Assembly: GCA_031258505.1 (NCBI GenBank)
Contig: JAIRMT010000020.1
Coordinates: forward strand, 1 to 38,696
DNA from: Treponema sp.
Lineage (GTDB): Bacteria > Spirochaetota > Spirochaetia > Treponematales > Breznakiellaceae
Direction: 5' to 3'
DNA length: 38,696 nt
This document shows, in pieces, positions 17,808 through 26,421 of this stretch. Made by a program: the position numbers and the translations under genes. How positions within the stretch are numbered: position 1 is the first letter of the stretch; each line of letters begins with the position of its first letter. The notes beneath the pieces were generated by a model, which ran no database searches, was not told the DNA's origin, and was given only the letters and a program-made list of their open reading frames with translations.

Positions 17808-19296
17808 TCTTTTTACGCTCCAGAATCGCCGCGTTGGTAACAAGCGTACTCAAAGGCAGGCGTGAGGGACAAACCACATTACAGCATCCACATCCGTGGC
17901 ACTCAAACACCCACGGCGCTACTTGTACCCTCAACTCAATTCGTTTAAATAAAACTTCGGGATCAAGCCCGACCGGACACACGAGCCGACACTCCCCACA
18001 GCCAATACAGCTCCGCGTAACCTTGCCTCCAACCTGCTTTGATAAAAGCGCGAACAGGGCATAGGTTGTTTTGCCAATCGGCTCATCAAGGTTGGCGATA
18101 CGGCGGCCTGAGAGCGGGGAACCTTCGGCGATACGGCTTGGTTCACGGACAAAACCGCCACATTCATTGAACGCTTCCCGAATACGCTTCCCAATCCGCA
18201 CCCGCAATACCTGTGGTTTCCTGACCGCTGAACCGCCCACCGCAACAAAGCGTTCCAAAAGAGGTTTCTTTAAAACAACCGCATCCCGGACTGCAGCCAG
18301 AGTCGCAGGGCCTTGTATGAACAGGCGTCCCAACTTCACGTTTTCCTGTCCTTCATAGATGCGCAGGGCAAGCTCCAGTTCCCGATGATTTCCCTGGGGA
18401 TAACGATAGCCGACTGAAACATGGGCCGAGGGAATCTGGTACTTCGCGGATTCGGCAATGAGCCGCTCTCCCAGGGACTGCTCACGCGATGAAACCGCAT
18501 AGACAATTTGTTCAGCCCCACACATCTTACTGATAATAGCGCTTCCCTCAACTACAGATTCAAGGTATTCCTGACAAAGTACATAATCAGCCACACGCCA
18601 CGGGTCGTCAAACACACAGGAAACCACAAGACTAAGCGGTTTTGGTCCATTATCAAACTCCATAAGCGTTTCCACGACCGGTTTACCAGAGCCTTCCATT
18701 TCCACAACGCCACAGTCCCTGACCCGTTTTCTCAATTCAGCGGACGTAAGATAGTTCCATGGCAGGGGCGCTTCCTGTTTGCCCGATCGTTCAAAGTTTC
18801 CGCCCAAGCGTATAACCACACCTTCGTTCATGACGCCTTCCGCCATTTCCCACGAAACCAGCCGAACCACGGTACCCGGAACTGATGCGTGGATATTCGC
18901 CGCACCCGCTTCCTCGCCCTTGCCCACGAGCATTCCCTCACGAACCGTATCGCCAAGTTCGACAAGTCGTCTTGTCTTTACCCCGTTGTTCTGCGTCAGT
19001 GGTATCACCGACAGCACGGGTAAGAATGAATCAATATAGCCGCTACCGTTCGCTGGTTTAAGCATTGGCTGGGTCTCTGTTTGGGAAACCGGATCGCGCT
19101 GGACGACTGCCGACGCTTTGAACACGTTAAGTCCTTTACGCGCGATGCTTATAAGTGGATGTTCAGACTTCCAGATGTTCCTGAAAAATGCCAGAACGCT
19201 CCATCTCCACGAGCCGTCATGAAATGTGGAGATGGGAGTAACCGTGCTATCTTCAAACAAAATTCCCCCACGGGGAAATGAATACACTTTCTTCAA
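17800..19296 (-). CDS. RnfC-like ferredoxin subunit with two 4Fe-4S motifs
   Basis: CIGCGECRLVCP and CHGCGCCNVVCP; HASVPGTVVRL; TTG start with GAGGAGAT upstream. Confidence 0.87.
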   Translation of the reverse strand: MKKVYSFPRGGILFEDSTVTPISTFHDGSWRWSVLAFFRNIWKSEHPLISIARKGLNVFKASAVVQRDPVSQTETQPMLKPANGSGYIDSFLPVLSVIPLTQNNGVKTRRLVELGDTVREGMLVGKGEEAGAANIHASVPGTVVRLVSWEMAEGVMNEGVVIRLGGNFERSGKQEAPLPWNYLTSAELRKRVRDCGVVEMEGSGKPVVETLMEFDNGPKPLSLVVSCVFDDPWRVADYVLCQEYLESVVEGSAIISKMCGAEQIVYAVSSREQSLGERLIAESAKYQIPSAHVSVGYRYPQGNHRELELALRIYEGQENVKLGRLFIQGPATLAAVRDAVVLKKPLLERFVAVGGSAVRKPQVLRVRIGKRIREAFNECGGFVREPSRIAEGSPLSGRRIANLDEPIGKTTYALFALLSKQVGGKVTRSCIGCGECRLVCPVGLDPEVLFKRIELRVQVAPWVFECHGCGCCNVVCPSRLPLSTLVTNAAILERKKNV

Positions 19297-19364
19297 AAGC
19301 CTCTATCTCCTCAAAACCTCGCTGGGGTTTTCAAAACCCTATTGAGGCTTCTGTAAGGTTGTCT

Positions 19365-20489
19365 TTAGTAATCCCCAAACCGGGATTCTGAGAACCGTAC
19401 CGTCTTTGTATAATCCACGAAATTCGCTAGAAAGTCCATGAGTTTTTTTAACGGAAACAACGCTTCTGTTGAAAAAACCACTTCTGGTAAAAGCGCCGCA
19501 GACAGTTCCCGCGTACCGGCGATAAGGCCGTCCGTTCCTATATCATAACGCAGATAAGGATTTTCATTAAGTACCCTACTTCCCAACGGGCGCAGGCTAA
19601 ACGATGTCTGAAACGCAATATGCGCCTCATACTCAGCGACGTCAATAAGGCTAGTGGCAAGCTCGCTTGACGGCGCGTGATAGAGCCTGAGCCGTTCCGC
19701 AAGCAAAGGCAGGGAATGTGCCGTCAGAGCGACCGCAATGGCGAACAGGACAATGGCGCCGGCCACGACGAGGCGCTGCGGCATCCGCTTCCCATGTGCA
19801 GAAACTGCGAGCCGCCTGATAACGCATAAGGCAAAGCGCCAGAGCAGAAACGCCAAAACACACGCCGCATCAGCAAAAGCAATATACAGGTAGCGCGGTT
19901 CACGGTCATAACCCAGCCATTCGATTGAAAAGGGAATACCATTCAGTCCCTTTGCAATGGCAGCTTCCAGGTTTGCATTACCGCTCCTTGTTCTCTGTAC
20001 CCAGACCGTATTGAGTTCCTCCAATAATGATGGCCGCATAAAGGGGATAAAAAAGAGACGCTGGCCATTACGAACAAAGAACGAATGAAGCCTCGCTGCA
20101 TAGCCATCATCACGGGGGTCAGGCTGCAGGGCTGAGGCCGCAAGGCGCTCCTGATACTCGTCAAGCGAAAGAGTGAGAATTGTGTCAAAATCGTTCAAAA
20201 ATACCCATTGGGTTGACTCGGATACAAAGTCGATTGAGATATAGTTATTGATTGACGCGGCTAGACGCTCGCTAATCTCGCGGTCAGGCAAAGCGGCATC
20301 CACGCGGAGAACCGCGTAGCCTTCGGCGGCTTCGTCAGGCAGGAGCGTGATGACCAGCAAAAACACGCCGCCGCCCGCAATGCACGCGCCCAGAGTTGTC
20401 GCCAGCATGAGCAACCCAGCCTTGAGCCTAGAGGTTGGCATACGCTGCGGCGATAAACACCCCCAGAAGCGCTCCAACAGCCACTTCAA
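19365..20489 (-). CDS. Membrane protein of unknown function
   Basis: 374-aa ORF, N-terminal TM and mid-protein TM helices; slightly overlaps the DUF212 gene start-to-end. Confidence 0.65.
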   Translation of the reverse strand: MKWLLERFWGCLSPQRMPTSRLKAGLLMLATTLGACIAGGGVFLLVITLLPDEAAEGYAVLRVDAALPDREISERLAASINNYISIDFVSESTQWVFLNDFDTILTLSLDEYQERLAASALQPDPRDDGYAARLHSFFVRNGQRLFFIPFMRPSLLEELNTVWVQRTRSGNANLEAAIAKGLNGIPFSIEWLGYDREPRYLYIAFADAACVLAFLLWRFALCVIRRLAVSAHGKRMPQRLVVAGAIVLFAIAVALTAHSLPLLAERLRLYHAPSSELATSLIDVAEYEAHIAFQTSFSLRPLGSRVLNENPYLRYDIGTDGLIAGTRELSAALLPEVVFSTEALFPLKKLMDFLANFVDYTKTVRFSESRFGDY

Positions 20490-20889
20490 GCGGTGTATGT
20501 CCGTTCACTTCCTTTACTGGATGGTATTCAACCGCAAGTTTCTGCTCCACGCTGTGTCCCAGCATATTAAGCACCTTTGCCTGAAGGCCAGAGGAACGCC
20601 GCACACCCAGCGCGTCCCTCATCACGACAAGGGCAAGCCAGAACGAAACCATAAACAGATTCGAGCCTATGCCTTCGATGAAGGCCACAGAGGTCGTCAT
20701 GGCGGAAACCAGCGCCGCGTGGCTTGAAGGCATCCCACCAGTACGCCAAACGCTAATCTCCAGCAGCTCGTGGAAGGTTTTTTTACGACGGGAAAGGAGT
20801 ACGATTGCTGTTTTAATGAGTTGCGCCATGAACCAACTTGAAACAGCCGATAGAAAAATGGGATTTTCAAAGAAGCTCTTTAGACCCAT
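20428..20889 (-). CDS. Divergent PAP2 family (DUF212) protein
   Basis: AQLIKTAIVLL...TGGMPSSHAALVSAMTTSVAFIEGI...RDALGVRRSSGLQA...VNGHTPLEVAVGALLGV. MGLKSFF start (20889) preferred. Confidence 0.88.
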   Translation of the reverse strand: MGLKSFFENPIFLSAVSSWFMAQLIKTAIVLLSRRKKTFHELLEISVWRTGGMPSSHAALVSAMTTSVAFIEGIGSNLFMVSFWLALVVMRDALGVRRSSGLQAKVLNMLGHSVEQKLAVEYHPVKEVNGHTPLEVAVGALLGVFIAAAYANL

Positions 20890-21054
20890 ACTACGCATTA
20901 CCATTACTTAACTTTCCTTCATGAGAAATTTTTTGTCAAGACATTCCATTCTGTACGCCATAGCCCGTAACACTTTGGGCACTGAGCGCGGCAGGTTCGC
21001 TACTCATGCTGAACTATAAAAATCATAAAAATTCTCTAAAAACTTCTTGACAGA

Positions 21055-21096
21055 TTGTACTAGTTCTTTTATCTTTGAACTATAATACTAGTACAA
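21055..21096 (+). promoter_or_regulatory. Putative promoter/operator: perfect inverted repeat TTGTACTAG ... CTAGTACAA around TATAAT
   Basis: Arms at 21055-21063 and 21088-21096; TATAAT at 21081-21086; a TTGACA lies at 21047-21052. Confidence 0.6.
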
Positions 21097-21139
21097 CATT
21101 GCAAAAGAGCGTGTAAGTGCTTAATTATGGAGGATAGAT

Positions 21140-21823
21140 ATGACAGTAGTAAAAGCTGTTAATGTAAAGAAGGATTACGGGCTGAACGGTACAACAGTAC
21201 ACGCTCTGCGGGGCATAAGCCTGAGTTTCGATGGCGGCGAGTTTGCCGCTATCGCGGGACCGTCGGGAAGCGGGAAGTCCACCTTTCTGCACCTCGCTGG
21301 TTGTCTCGATACCCTCACGTCAGGGTCGTTCAGCATCGCGGGAACTAATGTAGCGACACTTACCAAGCGCCAACTCGCGCTACTACGGCGCAACAGCATC
21401 GGCTTCATCTTTCAGGCGTATAACCTGATTCCCGTGCTGACTGTGCTGGAAAACGTGTCGTTTCCCCTCACTCTGCTGGGACTTGGCAGAAAAGAAGTGC
21501 GGGAACGGTCTCTTGAGGCGCTGGAAAGCGTGGGTCTAAGCGGCATGGAAAACCGGCGTCCCAAGGAAATGTCCGGCGGTCAGCAGCAGCGCGTAGCCAT
21601 TGCCAGAGCCTTAGTAAAGAAACCCAGCCTTATCCTCGCGGATGAGCCAACTGCAAACCTCGATTCTAAAATCGGCAAGGAAATCCTAGAACTCATGGTC
21701 AAACTCAACAAGAGCGAAGGCGCCACATTCATCTTCTCCACCCACGACGCTATGGTTATGGACTTTGCCCGCAGAATCGTACTGCTGCGCGACGGGCAGG
21801 TTGAACAGGAGGTAGTTAAATGA
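21140..21823 (+). CDS. ABC transporter ATP-binding protein (MacB/LolD type)
   Basis: GPSGSGKSTFLHLAGCLD; MSGGQQQRVAIARAL; LILADEPTANLDS. Confidence 0.95.
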   Translation: MTVVKAVNVKKDYGLNGTTVHALRGISLSFDGGEFAAIAGPSGSGKSTFLHLAGCLDTLTSGSFSIAGTNVATLTKRQLALLRRNSIGFIFQAYNLIPVLTVLENVSFPLTLLGLGRKEVRERSLEALESVGLSGMENRRPKEMSGGQQQRVAIARALVKKPSLILADEPTANLDSKIGKEILELMVKLNKSEGATFIFSTHDAMVMDFARRIVLLRDGQVEQEVVK

Positions 21824-23547
21824 AGGGATTTGTTGAACTCAAGCGTATAGCGCTGCGGAACCTTGGACGGCATAAGGTGAAAACCTTCCTCACCTGCGCG
21901 GCCATTATGGTGAGCGTGGCGGTCTATATCTGGATGGACAGTTGGCTCGGCGGCGTCTCCATGGAGTCTCGGCGGAACATCATTAACTACGAAATAGGCG
22001 CAGCAAAACTGCAAACCAAACTTTACTTCGACAAGCACGACGAAATGCCTTCCTACGAGAACTTCGCCGGATGGGAACCCTATGCCGCTATTCTGGACGC
22101 CGCAGGTTACAATGTGGCGCCTCGTTATGCCTTCTCTGGCACCATGTATTCCACAACCGGTTCCGCGCCGCTCGTGGTCAATGCTGTTGACCCTGTTGCT
22201 GAAGCAAAAACATTGTCCTATACCGCCTATGTCGAATTAGGCCGCTACATCCACAGCGGCGAATTCGGCATTGCCCTAGGAGCGCAGACCGCAGACAAGC
22301 TCAAGGTGGGCATCCCAACCCGGCCAACGATTCAGGAACTTGACGACCTAATCGCTATGGCAGCGCAGAACAGTGCGGACGAGACATTCATCCGTTCCTG
22401 CTACCAACAGGTAGAAGTCAAAGCGCAGTTTGGAGAAACCCAAGACTATGCGGAAGACCGGGCAAAGAACAGAATGGCCTTGAAGCGGGATATTTCCAAA
22501 GCTGACGCGGATAAGCTCTGGGCACTGTTTGACGCCACAGGCCGTAACGACGTCCGTATCTCTACAGTCATTGACTACAAGCTGGCGCCAGAACAGATAA
22601 GCAAGGACAAATGGAACGTGGAGCTCTGGCCCCTACTCACCTCAGCGGAACAGCAGCTTGTGGGCGCGGTCTACCAATTCGACGAGCCAACCAGCTCCTA
22701 TCTGCTGACCGAACAGGATGAGGCAAAGCAGAATACCGCGCTTCAGGCCATGATTCGCGTGGACTTTTCCGGCGCAGTGCGCCATGTGAACCAGGTAATC
22801 AACGCCAAAGTGGTAGGAATGATCAATTCCCCTGATCCGGTCAACAACTTCAACACCGCTTATATGCCTCTGGACGTCTTGCAGGACGAGGCAGGGATGA
22901 TGCTCCAAGGCCATGTAACCGAACTGCTGATTCGGGACAAGACTTTGGGACCCGCTGACATGACCAGTAAAATCGAAACCGCCGATGCTATACGCGCCGC
23001 ACTGAATGTCGGACTTGCAGATCAGGGAAAGCAGCTACCCGAAGAACTGGATGTCCGTTCATGGATGGATTACGTGTCTGATTACCTGAATTATGAAGGC
23101 ATGGAAAACGGGTCAAGCAAGATTGTCTCCATCCTCCTCTTCTTCCTTGCCCTCATCAGTATCTCCAACACCATACTGCTTGCCATTCTGGAGCGCACTA
23201 AGGAGACCGGCATGATGCGGGCGCTGGGCATGACTGACGGCCAGATGGTTTTTGTCTATATGATGGAAGCGGCAGCTCTGGGGCTTATCGGCTCTATCTT
23301 GGGCATCATCGTAGGCTGCATCCTCAATATCCCTATGGTTAATACAGGAGTTGACTTCTCGGAAATGATGGAACAAATGGGCGGCAATATGGGATACCGG
23401 GTCGCCGGTAACTTCCGGGGTATGTGGCGGCCAGGAACCATCATCGGAAGCGGCATTGTGGCAACCCTCTTGTCGTCCCTTATGGCTGTGGTTCCCACAC
23501 GCCGGGCCACGAAAATGGCCATCACCGAAAGTCTTAGGTTTGAATAA
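21820..23547 (+). CDS. FtsX/MacB-like ABC transporter permease
   Basis: N-terminal TM, large extracytoplasmic domain, C-terminal ALISISNTILLAILERTKETGMMRALGMTDGQM. Confidence 0.92.
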   Translation: MKGFVELKRIALRNLGRHKVKTFLTCAAIMVSVAVYIWMDSWLGGVSMESRRNIINYEIGAAKLQTKLYFDKHDEMPSYENFAGWEPYAAILDAAGYNVAPRYAFSGTMYSTTGSAPLVVNAVDPVAEAKTLSYTAYVELGRYIHSGEFGIALGAQTADKLKVGIPTRPTIQELDDLIAMAAQNSADETFIRSCYQQVEVKAQFGETQDYAEDRAKNRMALKRDISKADADKLWALFDATGRNDVRISTVIDYKLAPEQISKDKWNVELWPLLTSAEQQLVGAVYQFDEPTSSYLLTEQDEAKQNTALQAMIRVDFSGAVRHVNQVINAKVVGMINSPDPVNNFNTAYMPLDVLQDEAGMMLQGHVTELLIRDKTLGPADMTSKIETADAIRAALNVGLADQGKQLPEELDVRSWMDYVSDYLNYEGMENGSSKIVSILLFFLALISISNTILLAILERTKETGMMRALGMTDGQMVFVYMMEAAALGLIGSILGIIVGCILNIPMVNTGVDFSEMMEQMGGNMGYRVAGNFRGMWRPGTIIGSGIVATLLSSLMAVVPTRRATKMAITESLRFE

Positions 23548-23595
23548 GAAATCAATTTATGGTGCGGCAATAACGCCCATGAAAAGGAGTTAATT

Positions 23596-24873
23596 ATGAA
23601 TGATATGTCATACAGTCGCGGAGGAACCGGAACCCTCGTCAAGATAGCGTTCCGCAATATGTTCAGGAATATGCGGCGCACCATGTTTTGCGTCATATCA
23701 GTGGGCATCGCGGTGTTCTTTATCGTCTTTTATTCATCAATGATTGAGGGGCTGTTGAACAGCATGCACGAAGTGGTGCAGGTCTTTGAGTTAGGAGACG
23801 TGCGCGCTGTGTCCGCGCAGTACGAGGCGGAAAGCGAATACAGCCCTGTGCAGTACCCCGTCGCAGAGGGCAAGAGCCTTACCGCTGTAATAGAACAGGT
23901 TAAGGCCATACCCGGAGTCAGGGCAGTGTTCCCCCGCATAATGGCATACGCCACCTTGCAGGAAAGCGTGGTGAAGCACGCGAACCTCTGGGGCATAAAC
24001 ATGAACGAGGAGATTAAGGTAAATAACTTTAACCTCACCGACCGCACAGACGGCTTGGTACAAGGCCGTTACCCCGCGCTTGACAGCAACGAGTGCGCCA
24101 TCGGCCTCAAGTTCGCCGAAAAGACTGGACTTAAAATCGGCGATCGCCTTCCCTTGAAAACCATATCCGCACAGTTCTCTGACAAGATGTGGTCTCCGGT
24201 GATCACCGGCATCTTCCGCTTTGACTACGCCAAGATGGATGGCGAAGCCATCATCGCGGACTTCAGCCGCCTCCAGCGCCTTTTGGTACTGGAAGACGCA
24301 AGCCAACAGATCGTGGTCTACGCTGACAAGCCTGAAATGAGCGGGACCATTGCCCATGAGATGGAAAAGATATTCGGTCCCGACGATGTGGTCAGCCAGT
24401 GGAACGAGCAGTACTGGATCGTCATGATGAATATGTACCAGCCCCTGTTCTACGCAATCTACCTGATATTCCTCGTTGTCGCCTGTTTCCTGATTGTCAA
24501 TACCATTGCCATGATTATCCACGAGCGGATTAAGGAGATTGGCATGATGGGAAGCCTGGGCATGACTCGCGGTGAAATCGTGAAAGTGTTCTTCTTTGAG
24601 TCAGTCTTTCTGTCCATGCTAGGCGCCACTATCGGAGTGCTGGTCGGCGGGACTTTGACCGGAATCCTCCAGAACTACCCTATTCGCTGGACAGCCATTG
24701 CTGGAGAAAGCACCTTTGCCGAGCTGCCCTCAGCCAACGCCATATTCATGGACTTCAGTTGGCTCAACCTGCTGCAAAGCTGGTTCATGGGTGTAGTAGT
24801 AGCGTCTCTGTTTACCCTGTTTCCGTCGCTTAAAAGCGCGTTTGTCGAGCCAGTGGAGGCGCTTCGACGGTAG
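23596..24873 (+). CDS. FtsX/MacB-like ABC transporter permease
   Basis: FRNMFRNMRRTMFCVISVGIAVFFIVFYSSMIEG; LIVNTIAMIIHERIKEIGMMGSLGMTRGEI. Confidence 0.92.
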   Translation: MNDMSYSRGGTGTLVKIAFRNMFRNMRRTMFCVISVGIAVFFIVFYSSMIEGLLNSMHEVVQVFELGDVRAVSAQYEAESEYSPVQYPVAEGKSLTAVIEQVKAIPGVRAVFPRIMAYATLQESVVKHANLWGINMNEEIKVNNFNLTDRTDGLVQGRYPALDSNECAIGLKFAEKTGLKIGDRLPLKTISAQFSDKMWSPVITGIFRFDYAKMDGEAIIADFSRLQRLLVLEDASQQIVVYADKPEMSGTIAHEMEKIFGPDDVVSQWNEQYWIVMMNMYQPLFYAIYLIFLVVACFLIVNTIAMIIHERIKEIGMMGSLGMTRGEIVKVFFFESVFLSMLGATIGVLVGGTLTGILQNYPIRWTAIAGESTFAELPSANAIFMDFSWLNLLQSWFMGVVVASLFTLFPSLKSAFVEPVEALRR

Positions 24874-24983
24874 ATAGAAAGTAGGGATACGGGAAATAGA
24901 AAGTAGGGGATGCGGGAAATAGAAAGTAGGGGATACGGTAGATAGAAAGTAGGGGATACGGGAAATAGAAAGTAGGGGATGCG
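24871..24983. repeat. Short tandem repeat, about 23-bp unit (gtaggggatacgggaaatagaaa), about 5 copies
   Basis: Direct reading; begins at the stop codon of the second permease. Confidence 0.92.
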
Positions 24984-25022
24984 GCTTGCCGTATCACAAC
25001 AAAGCAAGGGTACGGCAAGCCG
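24982..25022. promoter_or_regulatory. Perfect 12-bp inverted repeat CGGCTTGCCGTA ... TACGGCAAGCCG between permease and lolA-like gene
   Basis: Arms at 24982-24993 and 25011-25022. Confidence 0.8.
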
Positions 25023-25043
25023 TACCCAATAAAGGAAAGAGTT

Positions 25044-25799
25044 ATGAAAAAGATTATAGCAGCGGTATTAGCGCTCGTTATGGCAGCGGGCATGGTTCTG
25101 GCGCAATCAGCGCCTTCGGCATCGCCAACAGCGATGGAGCTTCTGCGTCGTATTGACGACAACGAAATCTACGACACGATTCAGTATGAAGGCAGCATGA
25201 TAATCCAGTATCAGGGGCGCAGGTATGTAAAGACCATGCGAGCATGGGCGCGGGGAAACAGCGACAGCTTCATTGAGTTTACCAACCGTGAAGACCGCGG
25301 CACAAAGTACCTCAAGACCAATGGCCGACTCTATGTTTACTCGCCGGACACTGAGGAAGTGATGCTCATCAGCGGCCACATGCTGAAAGAGAGCATGATG
25401 GGGTCAGATATGTCTTATGAGGACACCATTGACAACGGCTCGCTGGAGAGCCGCTACACGCCGAGTATTACAGGTTCGGAGAACTGGAATGGGCGCGCCT
25501 GCTGGATACTGGAACTGACGGCAAAGAAGCGCGCGGAAAGTTATCCCAAGCAGAAGATGTGGATAGATAAGGCAAACGGCGATATGCTCCACTCCGAGCA
25601 ATACGCGCTTTCCGGCGCAAAGTTGAAGGAAGTAACAGTACTCAAGGTTCAGGAATTTGGCGGACGCCGTTTCCCGGTAGAAATCGAGATGCGCGATCTC
25701 CTCCGCCGCGACAGCAAGACCACCTTCACCATGAGTAACGTTATTCTGGATGCGCCCATCGCGGACTCGGTATTCAGCCAGCGGAACCTGAGCCGCTAG
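25044..25799 (+). CDS. Outer membrane lipoprotein-sorting protein (LolA-like fold)
   Basis: Signal peptide MKKIIAAVLALVMAAGMVLAQ; YEGSMIIQYQGRRYVKTMRAWARGNSDSFIEFTNREDRGTKYLKTNGRLYVYSPDTEEVMLISGHMLKESMMGSDMSYED. Confidence 0.88.
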   Translation: MKKIIAAVLALVMAAGMVLAQSAPSASPTAMELLRRIDDNEIYDTIQYEGSMIIQYQGRRYVKTMRAWARGNSDSFIEFTNREDRGTKYLKTNGRLYVYSPDTEEVMLISGHMLKESMMGSDMSYEDTIDNGSLESRYTPSITGSENWNGRACWILELTAKKRAESYPKQKMWIDKANGDMLHSEQYALSGAKLKEVTVLKVQEFGGRRFPVEIEMRDLLRRDSKTTFTMSNVILDAPIADSVFSQRNLSR

Positions 25800-25833
25800 T
25801 GCGCGTTATGTATGAATGCGCCCCGCCGCAAGG

Positions 25834-26374
25834 ATTAGGGTGTCCAATCCTAGAGGATTAGGGTGCGCAATCCTATAAGGATTAGAGTGCGCAATCCTAT
25901 AAGGATTAGGTGTTAGTTCCTAGAGGAACTAGGTGTTAGTTCCTAGAGGAACTAGGTGTTAGTTCCTAGAGGAACTAGAGGTTAGTTCCTAGAGGAACTA
26001 GAGGTTAGTTCCTAGAGGAACTAGGTGTTAGTTCCCATAAGGAACTAGAGGTTAGTTCCCATAAGGAACTAGGTGTTAGTTCCCATAAGGAACTAGAGGT
26101 TAGTTCCCATAAGGAACTAGGTGTTAGTTCCTAGAGGAACTAGAGGTTAGTTCCCATAAGGAACTAGGTGTTAGTTCCTAGAGGAACTAGGTGTTAGTTC
26201 CTAGAGGAACTAGGTGTTAGTTCCTAGAGGAACTAGACGTTAGTTCCTTATAGAAACTAGGTGTTAGTTCCCATAAGGAACTAGGCGTTAGTTCCTATAA
26301 GAAACTAGGTGTTAGTTCCCATAAGGAACTAGGTGTTAGTTCCTATAAGGAACTAGGTGTTAGTTCCTAGAGGA
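25834..26374. repeat. Array of about 23 small hairpin units (23/24 bp), AATCC/GGATT-type followed by TAGTTCC/GGAACTA-type
   Basis: 3 units CAATCC(TAGA|TATAA)GGATTAG then 19 full + 1 truncated TAGTTCC(TAGA|CATAA|TATAA)GGAACTA units. Confidence 0.97.
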
Positions 26375-26421
26375 TGACGCGCTAACACAGACGGCGCTGA
26401 CAACGTCGTCCGTGTTATATG

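Noticed and set aside
23791-24522. 243-aa minus-strand ORF
   Set aside because: Antisense to the FtsX-like permease; no independent support.
25834-26374. CRISPR array
   Set aside because: Units are only 23/24 bp with no unique spacers and no cas genes nearby; it is a tandem hairpin array.
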